Positions 1 through 7,583 of a stretch of 16,056 nucleotides of DNA are shown here, piece after piece (within the stretch, counting starts at the first letter, position 1; each line of letters opens with the position of its first letter). The translations under genes were made by a program, and so were the position numbers. The stretch comes from Actinomycetes bacterium (GTDB lineage Bacteria > Actinomycetota > Coriobacteriia > Coriobacteriales > JAEZXW01), in NCBI GenBank assembly GCA_023419515.1, contig JAEZXW010000029.1, forward strand, positions 1 to 16,056, written 5' to 3'. The notes beneath the pieces are model-generated. The model saw only the letters and a list, made by a program, of their open reading frames with translations, made no database searches and was not told the origin of the DNA.

Positions 1-1
1 G

Positions 2-895
2 CTCTTAGGCCCTACTGGTACCGGTAAGACCCTGATGGCACAAACACTTGCAAAGATCCTTGATGTGCCGTTCGCCATTGCCGATGCAACTACGCTTACC
101 GAAGCAGGCTACGTTGGCGAGGATGTCGAAAACATCTTGCTCAAGCTCATCAATGCTGCCGATGGTGATATCGAGCGAGCTCAGATCGGTATTATTTACG
201 TTGACGAGATCGATAAGATCGCTGCAAAGGGTGAAAACGTTTCGATTACACGCGATGTCTCGGGTGAGGGTGTTCAGCAGGCGCTCTTGAAGATCATCGA
301 GGGTACCAAGGCTTCTGTTCCACCTTCTGGTGGCCGCAAGCATCCTCAGCAGGAGCTTTTGCATATCGATACCACAAATATCCTTTTCATCCTAGGTGGT
401 GCTTTTGTCGGGCTCGACAAGATGATTAGTGAGCGCATCGGTAAGCGCGGTGTTGGTTTTGGCTCTGAGCTTGCTGATCCAGCGAGTGAGGACGTTGATG
501 ATCTTTTGAATCAGGTGACCCCGCAGGATTTGCATCGCTTTGGCATGATCCCTGAGTTTGTTGGTCGTCTGCCGGTAATCACGGCAACCCAGGCGCTCGC
601 CCGTGAGGATCTGATCGTCATCTTGACTGAGCCCAAAAATGCGCTCGTCAAGCAATATCAGCAGCTTTTCAAAAACCAAGATGTAATGCTGACCTTTACG
701 CAGGATGCGCTCGGTGAGATTGCCGATCAGGCGGTGAAGTATAAGACTGGAGCGCGTGGCCTTCGCGCGATTTGTGAGTCGGTCTTGCAGCAGACTATGT
801 TTGACCTGCCTTCAGAAGAGGGGGTCAAAGAGGTAGTCGTCACCAAGTCAGCGGTGCTCGGCGAGGAAGAGCCGCTTCGCGTGATGCGTGATTAA
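2..895 (+). CDS. clpX: ATP-dependent Clp protease ATP-binding subunit ClpX (5' part missing)
   Basis: AAA+ unfoldase that recognises, unfolds and threads substrates into the ClpP peptidase. The reading frame is open to the left edge; 297 codons are present, starting inside the Walker A motif (GPTGTGKT, first codons). The N-terminal zinc-binding domain and the start codon lie outside the window. Visible landmarks in order are the pore loop AGYVGED, Walker B with YVDEIDK, the RKH pore loop in GGRKHPQQ, a GVGFG segment in the position of the ClpP-binding IGF loop, the IPEFVGRLP stretch, and the sensor-2 region KTGARGLR. It ends soon after the conserved DLPS segment with no C-terminal extension. 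From Walker A onward it aligns with E. coli ClpX with little insertion or loss, so it should be functional. An internal ATG at 35 is not the start. pncB follows after 65 bases. Confidence 0.97.
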   Translation, partial: LLGPTGTGKTLMAQTLAKILDVPFAIADATTLTEAGYVGEDVENILLKLINAADGDIERAQIGIIYVDEIDKIAAKGENVSITRDVSGEGVQQALLKIIEGTKASVPPSGGRKHPQQELLHIDTTNILFILGGAFVGLDKMISERIGKRGVGFGSELADPASEDVDDLLNQVTPQDLHRFGMIPEFVGRLPVITATQALAREDLIVILTEPKNALVKQYQQLFKNQDVMLTFTQDALGEIADQAVKYKTGARGLRAICESVLQQTMFDLPSEEGVKEVVVTKSAVLGEEEPLRVMRD

Positions 896-950
896 CATGA
901 GGTGTTGTGTCCGGAGAGAGGCGGGCACGACCACGGATACGCTGAGCGCT

Positions 951-957
951 AAGGAGG
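951..957 (+). promoter_or_regulatory. Strong ribosome binding site, very close to the pncB start
   Basis: AAGGAGG is a full match to the 16S anti-Shine-Dalgarno core. Only three bases separate it from the ATG at 961, shorter than the usual 5-9. It still supports 961 as the intended start; the next plausible in-frame start (GTG at 1015) has no comparable site. The short spacing may reduce the initiation rate. Confidence 0.7.
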
Positions 958-960
958 CAT

Positions 961-2457
961 ATGAATCAGACCAGTGAACAGCACAAAAGCAGTAGTGCTG
1001 GTATTTCTGCGCTCGTGACTGATCTTTATCAGCTCACAATGGCTCAGGCATATTTTGATCAGGGGATGGTTGATACGACGGCGTCATTTACCATGTCGTT
1101 TCGTGATAACCCCTTTGGTGGTGGGTATGCGGTGTTTGCTGGACTGGCTGATGTTCTTGATTTCTTGCGAGACTTTCACCTTGACGATGATGACATCGCA
1201 TATCTCAAGACACTTGAAGCTCCCCAGGGCGGCCCTCTCTTTCACGATGGATTCCTTGCGTATCTGCGCGAACTTGAGCCGCGGGTGTCATTAGCTTCGG
1301 TTGCAGAAGGCACATTCGTTTTTCCGCGAGAGCCGCTGATTAGAGTCAGCGGTCCTATCATCATGTGCCAGCTGCTCGAGTGCATTATCTTAAATATTGT
1401 GAACTTCCAGACGCTGATCGCAACCAAGGCGGCGCGCGTGTGCGATGCAGCCCAAGGCAAGCCGGTCATGGAGTTTGGCCTGCGCCGCGCCCAAGGCCCC
1501 AATGGGGCACTCATGGCATCAAGAGCAGCCTATCTTGGCGGTTGTGTATCAACCTCACATGTCTTAGCAGGCAAGGTCTACGGCATCCCTGTTGCAGGTA
1601 CGCATGCTCATGCCTGGGTGCAGGCGTTTGACAGTGAGATTGAGGCGTTTCGCGCCTATGCTGCCTCGTCTCCCAAAAACTGCACGCTGCTTGTTGATAC
1701 CTATGACACGATGCGCGGCGTCATGCGAGCAATTGAGGTTGCTCACGAGATGGAGGCGCGGGGCGAGCGCCTTGCAGCGATCCGCATCGACTCAGGCGAC
1801 CTTGCTGAGCTTTCAAAGCGTGCTCGCACCATGCTTGACAAGAGCGGCCTTGATTATGTCAAGATCTGCGTCTCAAACGATCTTGATGAGTACACCATTC
1901 AGTCGCTGCTTGGTCAGGGCGCTCCGCTTGATCTATTTGGGGTTGGTACCAAACTTGCCGTGAGCTACGAGCAACCAGCGCTTGCCGGCGTCTATAAGCT
2001 CTCGGCGCTCTACGATGCTCAGGCGTGTACATGGACTCCCAAGATCAAGCTCTCTGAGCAGCACTATAAGCTCACCATCCCAGGACACTTGGGCGTGAGA
2101 CGCTATGTTGACCAGGATGGTATGCCGGTGGGAGATCAGATCTATGACATCACCAATCCTGGCAGCAACTGCATCATCGATGCGGTGGACCCAACGCTCA
2201 TGAAGCGCCTTGATGGTTGTCAGGCTCATGACTTACTTGAGACTTACGTTGAGGATGGCGCGTTTGTTAAATCAGCGGCGCATTTGGCGCAAGCTCGCAA
2301 GTATGCACTAGCTCAAAAGCAGCTTTTTTCACCAACAATCAGGCGCTTTTTGAATCCTGAGGGCTATCCGTGCGGATTGGAAGAAGGACTCTATGAGCGC
2401 CGTCGTGCCCTCGTGCTTGCGCTCAGAAATCAAACCACTCACCCTCATTGGAAATAG
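961..2457 (+). CDS. pncB: Nicotinate phosphoribosyltransferase PncB
   Basis: Converts nicotinate and PRPP to nicotinate mononucleotide with ATP hydrolysis, the committed step of the Preiss-Handler NAD salvage route in the cytoplasm. The 498 residues match the long bacterial NAPRTase form. Visible landmarks are DLYQLTMAQAY (21-31) at the N-terminus, the paired arginines R175/R176 in GLRRAQGP, VAGTHAHAW (211-219) where the family has its autophosphorylated histidine (H217 by alignment), RIDSGDL (275-281) at the phosphate/PRPP site, VSNDLDEYTI (304-313) and FGVGTKL (326-332). All expected core motifs are present, so it should be active. The start is ATG 961 after AAGGAGG. The stop is nine bases before the next gene, a PncA-fold protein, so the two are very probably co-transcribed. 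No NiaR- or NrtR-type operator was recognised upstream. Confidence 0.96.
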   Translation: MNQTSEQHKSSSAGISALVTDLYQLTMAQAYFDQGMVDTTASFTMSFRDNPFGGGYAVFAGLADVLDFLRDFHLDDDDIAYLKTLEAPQGGPLFHDGFLAYLRELEPRVSLASVAEGTFVFPREPLIRVSGPIIMCQLLECIILNIVNFQTLIATKAARVCDAAQGKPVMEFGLRRAQGPNGALMASRAAYLGGCVSTSHVLAGKVYGIPVAGTHAHAWVQAFDSEIEAFRAYAASSPKNCTLLVDTYDTMRGVMRAIEVAHEMEARGERLAAIRIDSGDLAELSKRARTMLDKSGLDYVKICVSNDLDEYTIQSLLGQGAPLDLFGVGTKLAVSYEQPALAGVYKLSALYDAQACTWTPKIKLSEQHYKLTIPGHLGVRRYVDQDGMPVGDQIYDITNPGSNCIIDAVDPTLMKRLDGCQAHDLLETYVEDGAFVKSAAHLAQARKYALAQKQLFSPTIRRFLNPEGYPCGLEEGLYERRRALVLALRNQTTHPHWK

Positions 2458-2466
2458 GAGAGCAAC

Positions 2467-3045
2467 ATGGACGCCCTTGTCATCATGGGAATGCAGAATG
2501 ATTTTTTGCCCGGCGGTTCACTTGCAGTTGAGCAAGGTGCTGAACTCATCGGCCCCATCAATGCATTCATTAACTCGCATGAGTACGTGCTTGCTGTGCG
2601 CGATTGGCATCCAGATAATCACGTCTCCTTTGAAGGAGCGATTGCCGAGCTAGATCAGGGTGGTTATGATCCCATCAAGCGCTGGCCGCGCCACTGTGTT
2701 GCTGATACGTACGGCTCATTCATGACGGGTGAGATTAAGCTTGACGCAGTTGATATGATTTTTAATAAGGCGATGTCGCCAGATGAGGAGTGCTTCTCGG
2801 CATTTGGTGCCGTAAGTCAGGGTGACAATCAGCCGTTTTTAGATTTTCTGCAGTCAATCAAGGTCGATAAAATCGTGCTCGTTGGCATGATGCTTGAATA
2901 CGGCATCTTTGCAACTGCCTGCGACGCTCTGCTCCACAACATTTCGGTCGACGTGATTGCTCGCGGGTGCGCTGCGTTTGAAGCGCAAAAAATCGAGCGA
3001 ATTTATAGCGAGATGCGCGTACGTGGTGTCAACGTCATCGAGTAA
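2467..3045 (+). CDS. PncA-like (nicotinamidase/isochorismatase fold) protein lacking catalytic Asp and Cys
   Basis: The whole 192-residue protein lines up with nicotinamidase, which deamidates nicotinamide to nicotinate using an Asp-Lys-Cys triad and a bound metal. The first 13 residues align without gaps to M. tuberculosis PncA, but the catalytic Asp8 position is Gly8 (codon GGA, 2488-2490). The nucleophilic Cys138 position is Gly146 (codon GGC, 2902-2904) in VGMMLEYG. The catalytic Lys survives (K101 in FNKAMSP), as do the metal-site residues D46 and H48 in DWHPDNH and H76 in WPRHC. A Cys at 152 is six residues too late to substitute. The reading frame is intact with a good AGGAG site six bases before the ATG, so this is not an obviously decayed gene. 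Family membership is clear; loss of nicotinamidase activity is inferred. It may be a ligand- or metal-binding or partner protein acting with PncB, which lies nine bases upstream. Confidence 0.93.
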   Translation: MDALVIMGMQNDFLPGGSLAVEQGAELIGPINAFINSHEYVLAVRDWHPDNHVSFEGAIAELDQGGYDPIKRWPRHCVADTYGSFMTGEIKLDAVDMIFNKAMSPDEECFSAFGAVSQGDNQPFLDFLQSIKVDKIVLVGMMLEYGIFATACDALLHNISVDVIARGCAAFEAQKIERIYSEMRVRGVNVIE

Positions 3046-3133
3046 TGAGTGCGTGATTCGCAGCTGTTGTGACATCCGTGCAAGTAAGGCAATGCATGCG
3101 CGGTTTAGCGATAAGAAGAGACGGAGTTATGTG

Positions 3134-4186
3134 ATGAACACATCCGAAAAGATAAAGGTTCGCCCTATTAAGCGCGTGGGCGTGATTGGTTTAGGCATTA
3201 TGGGCAAGCCCATTGCCGAGCGTTTGATGGGCGCTGGTTTTGATCTCGTGGTGCACAGCTCTCGCAAGGAGTCAGCTAATGAGTTGATTGCAGCAGGTGC
3301 TATCTGGGCAAACAATCCAGCGCTTTTAACCAAAGAGGTCGATGCGGTGCTCACGATGGTGGGTAACCCTCAAGAGGTTGAGGAGGTCTACCTCGGTACG
3401 GTCGGTATTTTGAGCGAGGTGAGCGCCGGTCAGGTGCTCATTGATCTCAGCACCACACTACCCGAGCTTGCTCGTGAGATTGCCATGGGCGCGGCGGTAC
3501 AGGATGCCCTTGCCTTTGATGCACCCGTGACTGGTGGCGAGCAGGCAGCCCGAGAGGGAAGCCTCACGATCATGGCGGGTACGACGGACGAGACTATTAA
3601 GCAGCTCGCAGATCTTTTTGCACCTATTGCAGCTGAGATCATTGCCTTTGGTGAGCCGGGCAAGGGTCAAATGTGCAAACTTGCTAACCAGATTGCGTTG
3701 GGCGGCGTCATGATGGGCTTGGCTGAGTCACTTGCGTTTGCCAAGCACCACGAGCTTGATGTTGCTAAGGTGCACCAGGCAATCAGCACAGGTATGGCAG
3801 ATTCACGCGCGATGCGTGTGCTCGGGGGCAAGTCAATCGCTGGGGATTTTGCCCCTGGCTTCAAGACGCAGCACATCATTAAGGATCTTGCCTTGGCACT
3901 TGAGGCAGCTGATGAAGTCGCAATGAACCTGCCAGGCACTGAACTTGCCATGCATCTCTATGGCATCTTGCGCGAGATCGGTGGCGGTGAGCTTGGCACG
4001 CAGGCGCTCTCGCTCGTCTATGATCGCGAGGAGGTCGGTAGTCAGTTCGGTCTTGATTGGAGCATCCTTGAGCAAGAGATTGATGAGGATGACTGCGGCT
4101 GTGACGGCCACGGCTGCGATCACCACCACGGTGATGATCACGGTCATCATCACGGCCATGGCGCTCACCATCATCATCACGAGTAA
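3134..4186 (+). CDS. 3-hydroxyisobutyrate dehydrogenase family oxidoreductase with His-rich C-terminal tail
   Basis: An NAD(P)-dependent beta-hydroxyacid dehydrogenase related to 3-hydroxyisobutyrate dehydrogenase and tartronate semialdehyde reductase (GarR/GlxR); the exact substrate cannot be read from sequence. A Rossmann fold opens with VGVIGLGIMGKP (15-26, GxGxxG at 19-24). The substrate motif is DAPVTGG (129-135), the catalytic lysine is K182 in GKGQMCKLAN, and KDLALAL (250-256) is the conserved late lysine/aspartate block. The body ends near residue 305, the normal family length, and then runs into an acidic, Cys- and His-rich tail (317-350). I chose ATG 3134 because GGAG lies seven bases upstream; the frame remains open further left into the preceding gene, but that part lacks family similarity. 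The small membrane-protein gene starts nine bases after the stop, so these two are probably co-transcribed. Confidence 0.93.
   Translation: MNTSEKIKVRPIKRVGVIGLGIMGKPIAERLMGAGFDLVVHSSRKESANELIAAGAIWANNPALLTKEVDAVLTMVGNPQEVEEVYLGTVGILSEVSAGQVLIDLSTTLPELAREIAMGAAVQDALAFDAPVTGGEQAAREGSLTIMAGTTDETIKQLADLFAPIAAEIIAFGEPGKGQMCKLANQIALGGVMMGLAESLAFAKHHELDVAKVHQAISTGMADSRAMRVLGGKSIAGDFAPGFKTQHIIKDLALALEAADEVAMNLPGTELAMHLYGILREIGGGELGTQALSLVYDREEVGSQFGLDWSILEQEIDEDDCGCDGHGCDHHHGDDHGHHHGHGAHHHHHE
4082..4183 (+). other. Histidine/cysteine/aspartate-rich C-terminal tail, likely metal-binding
   Basis: This stretch encodes the last 34 residues (317-350) of the dehydrogenase. They include 14 His, 3 Cys (321, 323, 328) and several Asp, with Gly as almost the only spacer, ending in five consecutive His and a Glu. 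It resembles the His-rich tails of nickel or zinc handling proteins such as UreE, HypB and SlyD, but no tail of this kind is a standard part of beta-hydroxyacid dehydrogenases. At the DNA level it is an imperfect array of CAC/CAT, GGT/GGC and GAT codons, which suggests growth by slippage of a short repeat. Metal storage or buffering is an inference. Confidence 0.85.
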
Positions 4187-4195
4187 GGCACGTCA

Positions 4196-4528
4196 GTGGA
4201 TGCATTCGGTTATACCATTATCATCTTGCTCTTTGGTATCTTTGGCGTTGTTTTTGCCTTTACGCCTGGTCAGCGCGTAGGTAAGATCGCCGTTGATAAG
4301 CAGTTCACCCTCCTGCAAAAGAGCCTTATCTACGCCGGTGTTGCTCTCGTGGGTGTGATCGGTGGCTTTATCTCGATGGGATACGGCTCTCCCATTTTGG
4401 CCGCTGCCTTGCTCGGGCTCATGTCCAGATTTATCGCAGGCATGAAGTTTGGCCAGGGAAAAGACCAGGGCAAGCTTTGGGATACTCACGATGAGGCATT
4501 TTCGGTCAACAAGAAAAAGAAAAGGTAG
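4196..4528 (+). CDS. Small integral membrane protein, function unknown
   Basis: A 110-residue protein I do not recognise. It starts at GTG 4196, preceded by AAGG about seven bases upstream and nine bases after the dehydrogenase stop. Three hydrophobic segments are visible, at about residues 5-22 (Ile/Leu/Phe-rich), 43-60 (Ala/Val/Gly-rich) and 64-80 (Ala/Leu-rich). A positively charged loop follows the first (GQRVGKIAVDK), and a soluble, charged C-terminus ends in KKKKR. By the positive-inside rule the C-terminus is probably cytoplasmic. No catalytic motif is evident. Its position between a dehydrogenase and a NYN-LOTUS RNA protein, with gaps of nine and eight bases, suggests co-transcription but does not reveal a role. 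Confidence 0.85.
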   Translation: MDAFGYTIIILLFGIFGVVFAFTPGQRVGKIAVDKQFTLLQKSLIYAGVALVGVIGGFISMGYGSPILAAALLGLMSRFIAGMKFGQGKDQGKLWDTHDEAFSVNKKKKR

Positions 4529-4536
4529 GCAAGGCG

Positions 4537-5328
4537 ATGTCGCAAAATCAAAACACCTTGGCCGTCTTTATCGACTATGAAAACCTCGCCATGGGCATGC
4601 CTCGCGACAAACATCACAAGAGCAGGCATATAAAAGAGCAGGTTTTTCCTGATATGCAGCGAGTCTTAAGCCGCCTCGTTGATAAAGGCAGAATCGCCGC
4701 GCTTCGTGCCTACTGCGATTGGCAGCGTTTTGAAGGGGCGGTGACTTCCCTGCATGAGCTTGGTATTGAGCTCATTGAGATCCCTGTGCGAGCAAGCACC
4801 GGAAAAAACTCTGCCGACATCAGGCTTTCGGTTGATGCCATGGAGATGAGTTTTACCAAAACACATATCGACACCTTTGTCATCTGCTCGGGTGACAGTG
4901 ATTTTTCACCACTCGTCGCAAAACTCAAGGAGTTTGGTAAGCAGGTTATTGGCGTGGGTATGCGTCCTTCGACTTCGGCCTTGCTTGAGGGTGTCTGCGA
5001 TGAATTTCTCTTCTACGAAGACATCGTCGATGGGCTTGAGGTGCAAAGCATTCCTGATTACAAAAAGAAGGTCTCCAAAGAAAAATGGCCGATCTATCAG
5101 CTCATGTTTGAGACGGTAGAGGCGCTGCTTCGCGAGGATTATGACCCAATTTTTGCCAGTCACCTCAAAAGTGCGATGAAGCGTAAAAAACCCGGTTTTT
5201 CTGAGACCACATACGGCTATCGCAATTTCTCGCACGTCTTGCAGGATGCCTCAAGCCAGGGTCTACTGCAGATTCGCAAGGATAAAAACTCAGGAACCTT
5301 TGTGGTTGAGGGGTTTGTTGAGCAGTGA
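4537..5328 (+). CDS. NYN-domain nuclease with C-terminal OST-HTH/LOTUS RNA-binding domain
   Basis: A 263-residue protein of the LabA/DUF88 type. Residues 8-160 form a NYN (PIN-like) domain with the acidic metal-binding residues expected of a ribonuclease: D13 in FIDYEN, D94 in NSADIRL, D100 in SVDAM, and D120/D122 in CSGDSDFSPLV. Residues about 180-262 form an OST-HTH (LOTUS) winged-helix module, recognisable by HLKSAMKRKKPGF, the GYRNF segment and the closing basic hairpin around QIRKDKN. LOTUS modules bind RNA, including G-rich structures, so a role in RNA processing or turnover is likely; the target is unknown. The ATG at 4537 lies eight bases after the previous stop, with a purine-rich GGTAGGCAAGG upstream. 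The stop codon overlaps the GTG start of the rRNA methyltransferase gene, pointing to translational coupling. Confidence 0.93.
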   Translation: MSQNQNTLAVFIDYENLAMGMPRDKHHKSRHIKEQVFPDMQRVLSRLVDKGRIAALRAYCDWQRFEGAVTSLHELGIELIEIPVRASTGKNSADIRLSVDAMEMSFTKTHIDTFVICSGDSDFSPLVAKLKEFGKQVIGVGMRPSTSALLEGVCDEFLFYEDIVDGLEVQSIPDYKKKVSKEKWPIYQLMFETVEALLREDYDPIFASHLKSAMKRKKPGFSETTYGYRNFSHVLQDASSQGLLQIRKDKNSGTFVVEGFVEQ

Positions 5329-7550
5329 CAGTACTGAGAGAATTTTCTGCTCCTTGTGCCGAGGGTTTTGAGCAGCTGCTCGCACAAGAACTTAAAAGTT
5401 TAGGCTGCGAGCGCGTTCGCCCCTTGACGGGAAGTGTCTCATTTTTCTCAACCATACTTACTGCTTATCGGGCATGTATGTTTTCGCGTTTGGCTTCGCG
5501 CATCCTGATGATTGTTGATCGAGTTGATGCGCGTGATGCCGATGAGCTCTATCAGCAGGTGCAGGCAATTGACTGGGAGGCTCATTTTGATCCAGCGCGC
5601 AGCTTTGCCGTGCGAGCTCATGGGGCAAACCAGGCGTTTAACAACACGCAGTTTGTTTCCTATCGCGTGAAAGATGCCATTGTCGATCTGTTTCGCACCA
5701 AGACGGGGTGCCGTCCTGAGGTTGACCCTCGAAACCCTGATCTGTTGATTGATGTGCGCTTGCGATCTGAGCGGGCAACCATTGCTATCGATTTGTCTGG
5801 CGAGTCGTTGCACAAGCGTGGTTATAAGACCGAGCACGGTCACGACGCACCGCTCAAAGAGGGCCTAGCCGATCTCGTGCTCTATGCAGCTGGCTGGCAT
5901 GATCAGGATTTTTCTGAGCCCGTTGTCTTTCTCGATCCATTTTGTGGGACGGGCACCCTGGCGATTGAAGCAGCGCTCATTGCGCTCGATCGAGCCCCTG
6001 GTATGTTGCGTCCTGAGCAGGCATGGGGTTTTACGGGTTGGCTCGGGCATGATGCTGCGCTTTGGCAGGCAGTTTGTGATGAGGCTCATGCACGAGCCCA
6101 GGCTGCTCAGGATCGCGCGAGCAACCTCAAGATCGTGGCGCGTGATATTGATAAGCGCGCGATTGAGATGAGCCGCAAGCACGCCCATCGCGCAGGGCTT
6201 GCGCAAATCATCTCGTTTGTCTGCTGTGATGTGACCCGCGACACCGGCTTTGCTGGGTGTAATCGTGATGCCACGCTCGTGGTGGCAACAAACCCGCCCT
6301 ATGCTGAGCGCATGGGAGTTGGTGCCGAACAACCCGTGCTGGCGGCTGCGCTTTTTTCGCTCGTGAAAAAACTCGCATTTCAAACCACGCGCATTGCGGT
6401 TATCTCACCATACGAGGGCTTTGAACATGCCTGGCATCATGAGCCTGACAAGGTACTCTCGGTTAAGAATGGTCCTTTGCAAACGGCAGTGCGCTGTATC
6501 ACGATGTCGGCAGATGAGCCAGCTGACCTTGTACCAGGGACTGAGCAATTTCGCGCGCGCTTAGCCAAGGTGCAAAAAGAGCGTGCGGCGTGGGCTGAAC
6601 GCGAAGCGATTGATGCCTACCGCGTCTATGATGCCGATTTGCCCGATTACAACCTCGCGATCGATGTTTTGCAAGACTGTCGACGCGATGGGTCAAGGCA
6701 GACGTATCTACACGTAGCGGAATACCAGGCTCCCAAAAAGATTGACCCTGCTAAAACGGCGCGACGCTTGTTTGATGCTCTGCGCGTTTTGATGGAGACA
6801 TACGGCGTGGATGCTCGGCGCGTTTTTGTTAAGCGTCGCCAGAAGGCAAAGGGCGGCTCGCAGTATGCCAAGGTGGGTAAAAAGCACGAGGATGCTCAAG
6901 ATAAAAGTTCCACGAGGATCGTGACGCAAGAGGGCGGTCTGCTCTTTGGCCTTAATTTGAGTGACTATCTCGATTATGGATTGTTCCTTGACCACCGTAT
7001 GGTTCGTGAGCTTGTCCGCGAATACGCCAAGGGCAAAAAAAGTTTTCTTAATCTCTTTTGCTACACAGCAAGTGCCACCTGCTACGCCATTGATGGTATG
7101 ATCGAGCGCAGCGAAAGCGTTGATCTGTCACGCACCTACCTTAAGCTTGCCGAACGCAACTTAAGACTCAACGGATTTACATCCGATGGGCATCAGCTCA
7201 TTCAGGCGGATGTCTTGCAGTGGGTGAGAGAAGCTCGGCACAAGCGCCGTAAGTTTGACCTTATCTTCATCGATCCGCCGACCTTTTCAAATTCATCGCG
7301 GATGCGCTCAAGGAGTTTTGATATTCAGCGAGATCATGTCCAGCTGTTGGTCGATGTATCACGCTTGCTTGGCAAAGACGGTAAGGCGATTTTTTCATGC
7401 AATCTGTCGAGCTTTGTCCCAGATTACAAGGCTCTCGAGAAGGCTCGTGTCAAGCTCATCGACATTACCGCGCAGACGATCCCGCATGATTTTGAGCGCC
7501 ATGCCCGCATCCACCACTGCTTTGAATTGACCCTTTTGCCGCCTCGATAG
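5325..7550 (+). CDS. rlmKL: Bifunctional 23S rRNA methyltransferase RlmK/L (m7G2069 and m2G2445)
   Basis: A 741-residue fusion of two SAM-dependent methyltransferases. In E. coli (702 residues) the N-terminal half makes m2G2445 and the C-terminal half m7G2069 on 23S rRNA. The order here is a THUMP RNA-binding region (about 45-155), the RlmL methyltransferase with DPFCGTGT (204-211) for SAM binding and the catalytic NPPY (323-326), then the RlmK methyltransferase with the GLFLDHR segment, NLFCYT (576-581) and DPPTF (650-654). Both active sites look complete. The GTG start at 5325 shares bases with the TGA stop of the NYN-LOTUS gene (GTGA), a classic coupling arrangement. A 50S assembly or RNA-maturation context fits the neighbour. 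The fused form is best known from Gammaproteobacteria, while many Gram-positives carry separate enzymes. Confidence 0.95.
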   Translation: MTVLREFSAPCAEGFEQLLAQELKSLGCERVRPLTGSVSFFSTILTAYRACMFSRLASRILMIVDRVDARDADELYQQVQAIDWEAHFDPARSFAVRAHGANQAFNNTQFVSYRVKDAIVDLFRTKTGCRPEVDPRNPDLLIDVRLRSERATIAIDLSGESLHKRGYKTEHGHDAPLKEGLADLVLYAAGWHDQDFSEPVVFLDPFCGTGTLAIEAALIALDRAPGMLRPEQAWGFTGWLGHDAALWQAVCDEAHARAQAAQDRASNLKIVARDIDKRAIEMSRKHAHRAGLAQIISFVCCDVTRDTGFAGCNRDATLVVATNPPYAERMGVGAEQPVLAAALFSLVKKLAFQTTRIAVISPYEGFEHAWHHEPDKVLSVKNGPLQTAVRCITMSADEPADLVPGTEQFRARLAKVQKERAAWAEREAIDAYRVYDADLPDYNLAIDVLQDCRRDGSRQTYLHVAEYQAPKKIDPAKTARRLFDALRVLMETYGVDARRVFVKRRQKAKGGSQYAKVGKKHEDAQDKSSTRIVTQEGGLLFGLNLSDYLDYGLFLDHRMVRELVREYAKGKKSFLNLFCYTASATCYAIDGMIERSESVDLSRTYLKLAERNLRLNGFTSDGHQLIQADVLQWVREARHKRRKFDLIFIDPPTFSNSSRMRSRSFDIQRDHVQLLVDVSRLLGKDGKAIFSCNLSSFVPDYKALEKARVKLIDITAQTIPHDFERHARIHHCFELTLLPPR

Positions 7551-7569
7551 CCAACTTATTGGCATTGAC

Positions 7570-7583
7570 GTGCGAAAACGCAC
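7570..7583 (+). promoter_or_regulatory. Perfect short inverted repeat upstream of the HEAT-like gene
   Basis: GTGCG-AAAA-CGCAC is a five-base perfect inverted repeat 20 bases after the rlmKL stop. It has no T-tract, so it is not a good intrinsic terminator. It sits between a TTGACG (7565-7570) and a TATGAT (7594-7599), but these boxes are 23 bases apart, too far for a normal sigma-70 promoter. It could be an operator half-site pair or an mRNA hairpin; the evidence is weak. Confidence 0.25.

Noticed and set aside
907..940. Possible hairpin GTGTCCG...CGGATAC between clpX and pncB as a terminator
   Set aside because: The stem is seven pairs with one G-U, the loop is 20 bases, and no T-tract follows. 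It does not qualify as an intrinsic terminator.
2467..3045. Calling the PncA-like gene a pseudogene
   Set aside because: The reading frame is full length, well initiated and keeps many family residues; only the catalytic residues are changed. Decay would be expected to bring frameshifts or stops.
2957..3133. Longer N-terminus for the dehydrogenase starting at 2957
   Set aside because: The extra 59 residues overlap the PncA-like gene in another frame and lack family similarity. ATG 3134 has its own ribosome binding site and sits the normal distance from the Rossmann motif.
3046..3133. Promoter for the dehydrogenase group in the 88-base gap
   Set aside because: TTGTGA and GATAAG-like words exist but none form a pair with 16-18 base spacing. 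A promoter may exist, but the sequence alone does not show one.
3833..4205. Minus-strand open frames opposite the His-rich tail
   Set aside because: They arise because the repeated CAC/CAT/GAT codons read as Met/Val/Ile- or Arg/Asp-rich peptides on the other strand. They show no initiation signal or known domain.
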